Positions 32,730 to 43,628 of a stretch of DNA of 64,000 nucleotides are shown in pieces (positions within the stretch are counted from its first letter, which is position 1; each line of letters begins with the position of its first letter). Both the position numbers and the translations under genes were made by a program. The stretch comes from Phanerodontia chrysosporium (taxonomy: Eukaryota; Basidiomycota; Agaricomycetes; Polyporales; Phanerochaetaceae), in contig MJGA01000033.1 in assembly GCA_001910725.1 (NCBI GenBank), positions 124,001-188,000 on the forward strand, read 5' to 3'. The notes below the pieces were generated by a model. That model did not search any database. It was given only the letters and a program-made list of their open reading frames with translations, and was not told the origin of the DNA.

Positions 32730-35700
32730 TCATCGTCTGCGTGACGCGGAAGTAAGGTCGTACGCACCCGTGCGGTCAATGCCAGGTATGAGGTAGAATC
32801 CATTTGAGGGTATGCTCTTCTCCGTGTCGAGGAAGTAACCCACCGTGCCGGCCGGGTGATCGAGCCATGTCCAGGCACCAACGCCACCTTTGGCAGACAG
32901 CGTGAATGTCAGGTCCCCTTTGCGAGTAAGCTGAATCTGCGGATCAATGAGCGTCGCGTTGGCGAGCGAAATCGGTGTAAACTGGGTGGTTTCGTGAATC
33001 TAACGCCCACATGTAGCGGAAAAGAATACGCACCACTTGCTCATTCGTGACCGTCTTCCCCTCAACCTTGGACGTGATATTCATTAGCATGAACACGTCT
33101 TCGGCGTTCTTTCCTGCGGGCAGAATCTTGTCTAGTCCCGACTGGCTGAAGACCACCGAGTTGTTCAGGCTTGGCACCGTGAAGTGCTGCATGCTGGACT
33201 GCAGCTCGACCCCAGCCCAGTCGTACCACGTCAGCTGCGCAGTGCCGGAGACCGCTTCCCAGCGATCAGACGTGACGAGGACCTCGAGGGTCTGGTTCTC
33301 GGCTGTCCAGAACGGGTATATGACGACGGGGGAGTACGCGCGCGTCATGGCATAGTGCAGTGCCTTCCACCGCCCGGAGTACTCGATGCTCGACCAGCTC
33401 GTGCCCTGCCAGATATCGTTGAGCTGCCATACCAGGCTCCCGAGGTTGTTCTCGCCGAGGCCCGCCCCACGCCGGTACCACGCGATTTCGGAGACCATGT
33501 TCAGCGCCTGGAAGACTTGGGTACTCCAGCACCACTGCGCGAACGTCTGATTGCTGTCTGCCGTCCCCGGTGTCGGAAGCCATGCCTGCACCGCGGCCGT
33601 CATCTGTGCCTGACCTTGATTCGAGTTTGGGTTTGGGAATGCGAGCCCGCCTGCTGGCGGGTGGTGGTCACGCGATGCAACGACTGTCGAGTTGAACGAG
33701 AAGTCTTCTGGGCTTTCGAGGACCTCTTCCCAGCTAAAGAAGGATGGCTGAGAGTGAAATCTAGTTGTGAGCCAAGATTAGTAGTCCGTCAAAATACCGC
33801 GGCGTGGCGACCAACATACCCGAACTCGTTCACGAATCTGGACACGGGGTAGGTACTATAGTTGAAAGCTTGGCTAGCATCGTAATTGTACCGCTCTGAC
33901 GACATGATCAATACGCGAAAGAGTGTGCAAACGGAAGGGAATACCGCTGTTTCCATAAATGAACCCGGCAGTCTTGTTATTGTATCGAATGACGTAGGGG
34001 TCGAGGCTGAGAACGCCGCTGGTGGTCGAGCAGTCGGTATATGCAACCTGATATGAACATGAGCGCCCCCGCTGACGACCGGCATACGTATAAGCTGGCT
34101 AACCGAACTTGTCTCTCCCGAGACGATGTCGTGCAGGAAGTCTCCAAACAAGTATTGGAACTGAGATACAACTATTGTGAGCGGAGTAACACTGCGGAGC
34201 ATAAGAGTCATTCACCTCGTCAAGATAATGTGTTCCATTTGCTTGCGTTTGATTGATCCCAATAACGATACCTTCGATCTCGTTACCGCCAGCCCACTGG
34301 ACATTGCTCGGATGCCTGTTGATGCGCCTCACGTTCTGCCGGATTTCGGGCTCGACAGACTCGAGAAGAAAGTCGTTGACGGGGTACAGCGCATCCGAGA
34401 AGATAAGTTCTGACCAAGCAAAGATGCCCAGTTCGTCGCACGCCGTGTAGAAGTCGTACCCGCCGGTGAGTTCATCTGAGGGTTGATAAGTACCGCCGCC
34501 CCACACACGGAGCTACGACGAGTGTCAGAAGATATCCGGGCATCCGCAAAAACAGTATGACCAACCATATTCTGCCCGCTTAGCACCGCGCTCTCGAGGA
34601 TCCAGCGCACCTGCGCGCTGGTAGTACGTGCGTAGAACGGGTCATAGGGAATGATGTTCGTGCCGGAGCTGAAGAAGGCCTTGCCATTGACGTTGAAGTG
34701 CCACTGATCTCCGGGCGTAATTCCGCGATCGCGCACGTCCGCGTCTGAGTAAGGCGACTGCACGAGCGTGATCGTACGGAACCCGCTCTGCGTTGTGAAC
34801 GCGACCGCCGGCGCCGACGCCTCGTGTGCAAAGTGCAACGCCGTCGTGATGTTGTACAGCTTGGGCGTGCCGAGGTTTGCAGGGAACCAGCGTTGCGGGA
34901 CACCCTCCGGGATCGTGAACGTCGCCTGCAGCCGTGTCGGCTTGCCCGTGTCGGCGGGCACAGCGGAGACGCGGAGGTGCGGGGAGGTTATATTCAACTC
35001 TGTGATAGATAGGACGATGGACGGAGAGTGGATGGGAACAGCAGAACGGACAAAGAGGGTGACGTTGAGTAGCCATGGTGCGGATTCGTTCGGGAGCTCT
35101 ATGGGCATCTGCCCGACCTTCGATATTTCGAGTGACGACTCTTCGATGAAGATCGGACTCGCCGAAGATACCAAGAGGGGATGGGGCTCCGGGTTGGGGG
35201 ACGACTTCAGGCCAGATGAGCTAGTGGGCAAGGTGACAAGGTATGCCGGCTTGTAAATGCCAGTCGGGACGAAAGCAGGGCCCTAGCTACTCCGTTAGGA
35301 GAGGGCTCCAATGGCAGATAGTTTACTTACCCAGTCCCATCCGTAATCAGACTGAACCTTACGCGTCCATTGACGGACGGTTGGATACTCGAACTGCGCG
35401 AGACGGTCAGACGAAGAGCTGTACAAATAAATAAAGACGACATACAATATCACCATGGACCCACTCGGCATCCGGCCTGGAGGTAACATTGAGACCATAC
35501 CACCACGCAGACTCGAAAGCGACTGTAAGGTTGGTATCGTGAGGAGAAGGAGACGCGAGCAGGTCGGTGACGTCATATATGTATTGGCGGAATTGGTTGT
35601 TCACCCATGCAACGGGATGGCCTGCGACAGTCTGTCGAAGGCAACATCAGCACAGCCCACGGGTCATCCATCAGTGGTATAGTCTCTCACAATATTGGCT

Positions 35701-36078
35701 ATTGTGTCCAGCCCATAAAAGACCAGCAGGGTCTTTTCGGACCTGCGGTCCTCTTTGAGGAATGGCGCAAGGTCGGCAGTGTATGTCCAATTGTCATTTA
35801 CGACCCATCGCTGCGTAAATTCTACGAATGATTTGATTAGTTGTTTTGTGACGTGCTGTCGCACCACAGCCTTTACCGTTGATACCAAGAAGCGGTTCGG
35901 TGATGATGCCAGCGCGCAACAAGTCAAGATGAGCTTGCGAAGGCACTTGTGCCGGGATGGCGATTGTCCCGTTTTGGTTCTTCAGCGTCCAGGTTAGACT
36001 GGACAAGCTGAGCACCTCTGCCTGCGTGGTCAAGGACAACCCAAGCGCAAGAAGTGCGCATAGGATAGACGCCGCCAT
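32730..36078 (-). CDS. Secreted beta-mannosidase (GH2)
   Basis: Releases mannose from the non-reducing ends of beta-1,4-manno-oligosaccharides and N-glycan cores. Eleven exons (minus: 35877-36078, 35691-35821, 35446-35631, 35331-35393, 34566-35282, 34216-34512, 34104-34160, 33945-34047, 33820-33895, 33034-33760, 32730-32981) join in phase to 936 residues, the usual size of fungal beta-mannosidase A. Signal peptide MAASILCALLALGLSLTTQA. N-terminal sugar-binding and jelly-roll domains (DYGWDWGPAF), then the barrel: LRVWGGGTYQ, the acid/base Glu in WAGGNEIEG, and the nucleophile Glu in RFVNEFGFHS. Later WQLNDIWQGTSWSSIEY. Many N-glycosylation sequons (NWT, NVT, NIT, NQT, NST) agree with secretion. 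Introns are 48-59 nt. The last exon's splice acceptor (32982) and the extreme C-terminus are the least certain parts. Confidence 0.94.
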
Positions 36079-37429
36079 TGGCCTTCACGAAGATGACTGC
36101 AAGCTCGCCTCGCTCCTCCTCCCTTATATTCGACGACAGTATGCACAGACCGGTTGACACGGGGAATGCACAGAGCTTTCGACCAGATGTCGGTCGTACT
36201 GCGCACCGCCCGCATCTGACCCCACCGAGCTTCGCGAAGCTGTGGCACGCAACTGAGTCAGATGGTAAAGGCATGGGAATGCTCAAATACGCACAGAATA
36301 TGTGACCTCATGGCGATGGATATATGACGAAGACGATGAAATCGAGGAAGCGCGAGATAGCATACGGCAGAGGTCGCGCCTGACCGTGTCTTCGTATCTT
36401 GATGAGGGTCGTGATCAGACAGGAAATGCAGCGGAAAGCGAAGGGATCCTCGGAAGATTGCCTTCAGAGGTCGCGAGGTGTCGCGAGTAGTGATTAGTCT
36501 GCAGGTACGGACCGCCTGCGGGAGGAAAGACGCGGGAGACGGCGGCTTCCCTGGAGCTTCGCCACCCCGGGGACTCTACACGCTTGCCTGGCGTTGTTGA
36601 TACATAGTGCGAAGCTCAGGACGTCCCGAGCAGCGTCTTTGGCGAGGCGTAGTTGATTCTCACTATCCACTGGCTGGTCCGTTCTCTGGCCGCAAGTTTG
36701 GATAACGGCACAGAGATAACTACGAAGAGTGTTACAGCTGGTTGTTGTCACGCCAGATGCATCGTAAATAGTAATATACACGCACCAGGCGCATACCCCG
36801 TCCGCGTCCCACCCCTCCGTTCCACTCTTAGACATAGTAGTGACAGTAGAGTGTGTTGACTCGAGTAGCAAGATCCGAGTCCGACGATCCATCGACGCCT
36901 CCCGGCTAGCCCTAACCCTGTCTACTCTAACCCTAACCCTACTTGAAAGCGGAAAAGGCGACGTTCAGAATCAAATTTGGCTACGCTTGACCCAGACGGT
37001 GTGTAGTCCAGGTACCGAGTCTGCCAGTGACTCAGGTCATACGTTCTGCTCGTATGAGGCTATTTATTGAACCTGGCAGGAACAGCTTCAAGGGCGTCCT
37101 ACAGATTGTAGCAAGTCCGTGAGCCGGTGACAGAAGGAAGGAAGCGCGAGTTCCTAGGAGTCTATCATGGACCAGCACGACATCGGTATGTTCTCTGTAT
37201 CATTGAACATATCAGGCTTATATTGCTCCCGCCACTAGCCTCGCAAACATCTGCCCTAGAGCACTACCGATCTATCGCGTTGTCGGACAGGGGCATTCGT
37301 GATGCTCTCTTGCTCCTGGACCAAACGAAGCGTTGTATCGCGGTCCTTCATTTTAGGAGCAAGGACTATTCATCCTCTGAACAAATGAGATTCTCTCCAT
37401 GGCCTCTCTTGATCCTGGCTTTTCTCTGG
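36079..37429. other. Intergenic, 1.35 kb
   Basis: Holds the beta-mannosidase promoter (GATA-like TGATAGCAT motifs only) and telomere-like repeats (separate entry). No coding evidence. Confidence 0.5.
36910..36942 (+). repeat. Degenerate interstitial telomere-like repeat
   Basis: CCCTAACCCT at 36910-36919 and CTAACCCTAACCCT from 36927, i.e. about four CCCTAA units with a short interruption. The fungal telomere repeat is TTAGGG. Flanked by ordinary sequence, so not a chromosome end. Confidence 0.6.
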
Positions 37430-38091
37430 CCATTTTAATCAAACTTATCGCGGACGTCTGCATTGAGCTAGACTGCACCACCTGTCGATGGCTTTGGTTC
37501 ACAGAGGTATGCCAATGGTGGCGTACGATTACTGGAGCTCCACCAAGCGGATCGAGGACTGGAATGGCACGCATTATGTCCGTCTCAACCAGTGCATAGC
37601 GACCGTCCTCGCTGAGGCAATGCCGCTATCCCGCCTACGCTCGCTCTACGTCAGACACAGAAACGACAAGAGAGACAGGCTCCTGCTGATGCTGCGCAAG
37701 TGTCCAGAGCTCCGCCATCTCGCCCACTAGACGTTGAAGACCATCACACCCTCGTCAACGCGCTCGCCGCAATGCCGAGCCTCCTTCCGCACCTCCGCTT
37801 CATTCCTCTCGAGACTATTCCGTGGCGCGCCAACAGCGAAGAGCACAAGGGGCGCCGTGCCCCGACGAGACGTTTGCGGGCCCGCTCCAGCGTTTGTTCC
37901 GCGCGCGTACCGTAGCAGTGGCCGCTCCAATGCTCCATGCACTTATGTTCACTGGTGTCACCCTTGACCGCTACGCGGATCTCACATGGCTGAATGAAAT
38001 GGCTGTGGGGGTGCTTCCGAAGTTCGACTCGAATGGACGGGCCTGGGAGTGCACTTGTAATGTTGGGATGGCCAACAGAGACAGTGGATAA
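37430..38091 (+). pseudogene. Decayed F-box/LRR paralog
   Basis: Pieces in three frames match the F-box genes at 10-14 kb in order: RWLWFTEVCQWWR (cf. WIWVAHVCRRWR), MPLSRLRSLYV, HTLVNALAAMPSLLPHLRF (cf. RTLLTALSDPKLFPRLRRL), then ETFAGPLQRLFRAR up to YADLTWLNEMAV (cf. EAFSVPLSDMLVAR, SADLPYLEKMAA). The F-box itself and most of the repeat region are missing. At least three frame changes occur, each of the one-base-missing type, one at a CCCC run (37860-37863). A truncated, internally deleted copy; opposite strand to the 10-14 kb pair. Confidence 0.65.
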
Positions 38092-38418
38092 AGCTGTTAT
38101 CGCAAAGGCTCAGCAACGCAGTATCTCCATTATACATGATGATATGTATATTTTTCTTTTTTATATCTTGCCATTCAGCTTTCGTTAGATGATACGCCGC
38201 ATAAGGGTAATCATTATGTTACGGTGAAGGGTACCTGGAGTCCGACCCGGGTATATATAAGGACCCCTGACCCCGCCGTGATCACCGATCACCGAGCCAG
38301 ACTCCCTGGGACTTCCACGTACACTCGTCTGGTGTCCTTTGGTCAGTAGCCTGGTCCCGGCCATATATTCTTGGCTAAATCTGATATAGGGATCTGCCCA
38401 CTCCTGTATCGGCCGAAC
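38092..38418. other. F-box gene promoter region
   Basis: A TATATATAAGG box lies at about 38251-38261 and is likely the core promoter of the following F-box gene, about 165 bp before its ATG. Nothing else recognised. Confidence 0.5.
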
Positions 38419-40177
38419 ATGGAGGCAGCGGCAGCGATTTCCGATTTCACCGAGTTGGTAACGAAACTGGACAGTGCGAGCATAAATGATGGTACGTCCT
38501 GCTAATATACGGCTTGAATTGGTCCTCAAAGACATTGTAGCGATACCAGACGAGGAAGCAGAGCCTTCAAGAATCAATCAACTTCCTACGGAGCTCATCA
38601 CAGAAATCCTTGAATATTTCATAGCGCAAGCGACCCGCAAGTATCAAGAGGCCGTCGGCACATGGGCTGTATTCACTGCCCGCTACCCTCTCCCTTACTC
38701 CTGGGCTACAGTAGAACATGTTTGTCGTCTATGGCACGATATTATCCGCAGCACACCTCGGTTATCCTCTCGAATTGTGCTCACAAGTAGCGCCGTCGTC
38801 CAGAAGTACCTCCAAAGAGCCGGAGATGTACCCCTAGAAATCATGTCCGCTCCACTTGCCAACGGGTTCGACAACGAGTCTGGAACCCAAGCATTTGAAA
38901 GCGTTCTTCCGTTCTTCCCGCGGGTCGTCCGTGCGGACATTGTCGTGACCACGCTCACCCTCAAGATGATCCGCCGTGAAGATGCGGCAGCCCCGCGCGA
39001 GCTGCCCCTGCGCGAGTTACTCCTCAACTTCTACGGACTGAACTACCATACCTTCGATCCATCGGCACCCATATTTCCGGGAGTGCATTTCCCCGTTCTC
39101 CGCCGCTTCTCCTGCATCGGTGGCCACGCCGGAATATGTCGCGGCTTACTGGGAGAGTCGCTGGTAACGTTGGTCTTGTCCGACCTCGACTTTACCCTCT
39201 CCCCTCAGCAACTGGTCGTATTTTTATCGGATTGCTCCAATCTCGAAGACCTCCACCTCCGGAACGCACTGCACTGGGCGACGAATGAAACTCTGAATGC
39301 GGTCGCAACTGAAGGTTGGACTACCATGCAGACAATCCGCCTGCCACGCATCCGCACCGTGGTGCTCGACGACGTAACAGACATGGCGCTGTCAATCTAC
39401 TTCGTCCACCATCTTATCCTCCCTTCGAGCGTTTCCTTCAGCCTGCTTCGTCGTATCTGCTCGCCCTCGTACAGCATACACACCATGGCAGATGCACTTG
39501 GCGCGAGATTCGCGCGGGACGCAGGTTTTGTGGATCGCTTGCCGGAGGTACACTCAGTCACCGTTGCGAGGTACAACCAAGGCCCGGTTCGCGCGATGCT
39601 GTTTCGCGCGAACGAAGCGTCCGACACTGCAACTCCCCTGCTATACATACTTGGACTGCAGGACGGTCTTGACGACATGCTCAACCTCTTGAGCTCTGTG
39701 ACATTCCTATCGGTCAGACGTCTGGTGCTGGCCGTAGTCTCCGACAACGAGGATTTTGCGACTAGAAACCTGGAAGCGCTTCTCAACGCTATGCCATATC
39801 TTCGAGACCTACAGGTTATTGGCCGCTGCGTCTGGCAGGTGGTAGAGACAATCCTAAAGCCGGAGCACTGCTTTTACGAAGAGGATCCGCCCGTACCCTG
39901 TGAACATCTGAGAACTCTCCATTTGATGCTACACGGCAGAATTTCGTTCAGTCCTGCCTCGCGAGCGGAGTGGGTTCCTCGCCTGTACGGGTCGTTGGGT
40001 TCTCGCTCCAAACGTGGCTACACCTTGGACGAGCTACGACTGTCCCTACCTGACGACAATGGTAAGGAGTTGTTTGAGAAGGTCATCGCTGGTTGGCCGG
40101 TGAAGATGGCGAAGAGGGTAGTGCTAGACAGCTGGGCGAGGACGGCCACCGGGGGTTCTCTTATAGTCAACAGATGA
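38419..40177 (+). CDS. F-box protein, intact
   Basis: Two exons (38419-38491 and 38532-40177; 40-nt intron with GCTAAT branch site) join in phase to 572 residues. After a short helical N-terminus (MEAAAAISDFTELVTKL) comes the F-box INQLPTELITEILEYFI (about residue 40), the WATVEHVCRLWHDIIRSTP extension, and leucine-rich blocks (FPVLRRFSCIGGHAGICRGL, NLEDLHLRN, LPRIRTVVLDD). It ends with LFEKVIAGWPVKMAKRVVL. A closely similar gene follows in tandem. It is a second subfamily, distinct from the 10-14 kb pair, lacking their C-terminal CxxC. Presumed SCF-ubiquitin-ligase substrate receptor; target unknown. No lesion. Confidence 0.88.
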
Positions 40178-40325
40178 TCAACGGCGTGATAGCTATCACT
40201 ATTTGTACACATGTATTTCGAAGACTACAGTTTCTCCTCTTGATCTTTTCCTAGGTCTAAGCCATAGAACAGGCTATATTCATGCGGGCCCACCGCCCCT
40301 GTGTGCACGGTGCACGGGGTCCATC

Positions 40326-42187
40326 ATGAACGAGGATTCAGGACCCCGGACATTAGCCGCACTGAACGAGCCGCCACTCGACTTCGAGCATTTGCTCGTT
40401 CTCACCTCGTACGACGCATCTCAACACTTGCGACACAGCAGCGACTACGCAAAACCTGCATCGTGCCCATGACGAGGCGCAGAAGAGCGGCGCATCATCT
40501 GGCTCAGGGCGAAAAGGACGGTAAGTACGTGGTTCAAATGAACTGATTTGTATAATAGTAAATGCGCAAAAAGGAGCACTAGGTTGTAAAATCAACGAGC
40601 TGCCTTCAGAACTCCTGATTGCCATCCTAGAGCGCTGCATAGAGCAGCAACTCGGTGCATTCCGGGATGTCATCGGCAGAGCGAGGCAGTCGTCTCACGA
40701 CGACGATCTCCCGTATTTCTGGAGCAATCTTGCTGGTGTCTGCCACCTATGGCGCGAGATATGCTTTAACACACCACAATTGTGCAACCGCGTTGTCCTC
40801 CTGAATGGCGACCTCGTTGAGAAACTTCTGCGACGGTCCGGACAACTCCCCGTGGAAGTGGTATCCAATGCCCTATCTCTACGAGGCGGTCTCGTGGCCC
40901 CTCGTACCGGATTGCAGGCTTTCCAGACGATCCTGGCTCAGTTTGTGAGAGTTGTACGCGCTGAGTTGGCCATCACGGCGCCCCTGCTCACTCTTCTAAG
41001 CTCCGAAGACCTGGTGATTCCCTCCGAAACACGACTGCAGGAGCTCGTCTTGAACTTCCAGGTGCTGCGTATGTGGGAGTTCAAACCATTGCAGTGCATA
41101 TTTCCGCGTACGCAATTCCCTACCCTTCAACGCTTTACCTGCATCGGCGGGTACATGGGGATATGCGGTGGCTTACTCGGCCCAACGATGAAGACATTGG
41201 CCTTGCATACCCTCTCCTTTGCGCTTACAGTTCGGCGACTTGCAACCTACTTGCTACAGTGTCCTAATCTCGAGGAACTCGTTCTCCGAGCGACCCTGGC
41301 CTGGGGACCTGCGGACCATCCGAAGGACGTTACCTCAGACAGTTGGACCCCCGACCCGACAATCTCCCTGCCCCACCTTCGCACCATCTCAATAACATCT
41401 ACAGCCGACCTGGAGCTCCCTATCTACCTGTTACACCACATGTTGCTTCCTAGAGACACCCTCGTCAGTCTAACTGGCAACGTGTCCACCATCATGTTCG
41501 GCGTGCAGGCTGTGTCTGCCTCCCTCCGTACTTGGTTTGCAAGGCGAGCCTACCTCGGGGGCCGAGGCTCGGACGCGCGCTCGGCCATGCTCTGCTATAG
41601 GGAGTGGTCCATCCGCCTGGCGCTGTGGCGCACACACTCTCCTGCCCCGGCGAGGAGCCCATCGTCTGCATAGACGGCGTGTACACACAGGCCCGCGATT
41701 GTGTTGCGCACCAGCTCCTCAGCGGGCTTCGGCTGCGCCAGATAACCGCGTTGGACGTACGTACGGTCGGCGAACCGTCCACTATGGCGAGTGTCACGTT
41801 TGGCGAGGTGCTCGCCACGGTACCCGCTCTTGAGGAGCTCCGCGTGCTCGCGCCGGACCTCACGCCGTTTGTGCGCCCCTCGAAGAGCGCGACCCAAACG
41901 ATGGCTTCGTCGTCCCGCGGCTCCAGACCCTGCACCTCAACCTGACGAAGTCCGGCAGCGTCGCCCGCAAGGCCATGTTGAGGTCTGGGAAGACCGTGGT
42001 AGGGAGGGTCTACACACTGCTGGAGAGCCGTGCAAAGATGGGGCTGGTGTTGGAAGAGCTGCGGTTCACACTGCCGAAGACGATTGACCCCTCGGTCAGG
42101 GAAAGAATGGAGGCTCTCATCGCAGCCTGGCCTGTAGAGGTTGCGCGCAAAGTTGCGGTGGATGGTGTCCCCGGCGACCTGCTATGA
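40326..42187 (+). CDS. F-box protein, tandem paralog with two frame breaks
   Basis: Aligns along its length with the preceding gene: F-box INELPSELLIAILERCI, VCHLWREICFNTPQL, FPTLQRFTCIGGYMGICGGL (cf. FPVLRRFSCIGGHAGICRGL), and the end MEALIAAWPVEVARKVAV. An intron of about 53 nt, GTAAGT..AAAAAG (about 40521-40573), precedes the F-box exon. The frame shifts at 41645-41648 and 41876-41879, both CCCC runs; one extra C at each restores a single frame to 42187. The first exon is unclear: the ATG at 40326 opens a frame that does not lead directly into the F-box exon. Either sequencing errors or an ageing duplicate. Confidence 0.7.
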
Positions 42188-42429
42188 TCGCCACCCGCCA
42201 TATCACAACAATACGTTCACCAGGCTTCGCAGCGACTGTCTATGCTCAGCTATCCCACTTCCTGCTGCTCGTGGAAGTCGTTCAATTTGTCGTCGAATCT
42301 GGTTGCTGTTGAAGACTCGAATACCCATTTACCTGAAGACCCTGCGCTCACTTCATGCTCAAGATCAGCCGCACATCTGTCTAGGTGCTGAGCTCTAGAT
42401 CGGAGCACGGCACCATCTGCGGCATCTCG

Positions 42430-42531
42430 CGGTCAATTCGCGACGCCAAGGAGCTGCTCGAGGGGGTCGTCGCTGGCCGGCCGGCCGGCCGAGCTGCAGA
42501 GAGGGTTGTGTTGGGCAGTCGGGAGAGTATG
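42430..42531 (+). pseudogene. C-terminal scrap of another F-box copy
   Basis: RDAKELLEGVVAGRPAGRA then ERVVLGS matches the C-terminus of the 38419 gene (KELFEKVIAGWPVKMAKRVVLDS). No upstream domain remains, so this is the tail of a third tandem copy. Confidence 0.6.
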
Positions 42532-42841
42532 AAGTGTATGCTTCCATATACGTGTAGGACCGACGGGCTAACGTTGATGAACGTTCTAAACCAGATATAC
42601 TCTGGCAATGTGCCGGCTCTCGTTACGTGGCATCCATCTGATATTACGCTGTGCAAATTTCACTGCTCGACACGCGCACGGACTATCTGCACTCATGAAC
42701 GTTGTTCGCTGTATGGCCCGCCGCAGTCCTCATAAATCCGAATGAGATGTACGTGGCACGCGATATCCAGGAGGCGGTGCGCAGGCTCACTTGGGCTGCC
42801 GAGATTGATTGGGCGCTTCGCTGATCTTTCCACTCTCCACC

Positions 42842-43628
42842 ATGTCTGTCCCACATTTCCTCTTCATCTCGCCCAAGCCTCGCCGCGATAATGATCAGTC
42901 GCTGTGCAGGGCGTGGTGGGATGCGGCGAGGAAGTACTTTGGGGCCGAAGCCAGCCAGCACTTTACCATCTATGAGGGGCTCCTGGGCGACATCGATGCC
43001 GCGCAGCTGCGCTGCGACTGCATGGTCTCTCCCGCCAACTCGTTCGGGATCATGGACGGAGGGTGCGTCGCTTCAGCCTCGCGTTTTCTGCCGCCACAGC
43101 CTGCCGCAGTGTGCTGACGGCCTGTTGCCCGCCGCCAGGTATGATCTCGAGCTCTCCCGCGTGTTCGGCGGGGCGGCGCAGGATCCGTGGCGGCTGACGC
43201 GCCACGTGCAGGACGTGCTGCGCCGGCGGTGGCGCGGGTTTGCGCCGCCGACGACGTGCACGCTCGTGGACCTGCCGGACGACGTCTCGGGCCCGGGGCG
43301 CAACCCGTGGGAGGCGCGCGTGCTCGCGGTGGTGCCGACGATGCGCGTCCCCGACGACGTGCGATGGCACAAGGAGCTCTGCTACCACAGCATGTGGACC
43401 CTGCTGGTCGAGATCACGCAGTGGAACGAGACGTATCCTCCGGACAAACAGATCAAGCGCGTGCTGATGACGGGATTGGGGACCGGCGTCGGGAATGTAA
43501 GCGTCGAGCGGTGCGCGAGGCAGATGGTGCTCGCAGTCAAGCACTTCAAGCGTGGCTGGCCGGAGCAGCCGCGATGGAAGGATGTTATCCCGGCGACGGA
43601 CGAGCTCGACGAGACTGTAAACCTCTGA
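42842..43628 (+). CDS. Macro-domain protein (ADP-ribose-binding-like)
   Basis: Two exons (42842-43062, 43139-43628; 76-nt intron GTGCGT..GCCAG) join in phase to 236 residues. Macro-domain features: CDCMVSPANSFGIMDGGYD (the VxPANsxg-mdGGxD loop that binds the adenine and distal ribose) at about residues 59-77, and a second glycine-rich loop MTGLGTGVGNVSVERCARQM at about 195. Such domains bind or hydrolyse ADP-ribose and its esters in nucleus or cytoplasm. The C-terminal extension (PRWKDVIPATDELDETVN) is outside the fold. Length and loops fit a stand-alone Appr-1''-phosphatase-like protein. Substrate not shown. It lies just after the F-box cluster, with no sign of co-regulation. Confidence 0.85.

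Noticed and set aside
33000..33033. 34-nt intron near the beta-mannosidase C-terminus
   Set aside because: An alternative acceptor gives a 52-nt intron (32982-33033) in the same phase, in line with all other introns of the gene.
34172..34215. Frameshift in beta-mannosidase around 34200
   Set aside because: Choosing the acceptor at 34161 gives a normal 55-nt intron and restores frame into FQYLFGDFL; no lesion needed.
36910..36942. Chromosome end
   Set aside because: Ordinary sequence continues on both sides and the repeats are few and degenerate.
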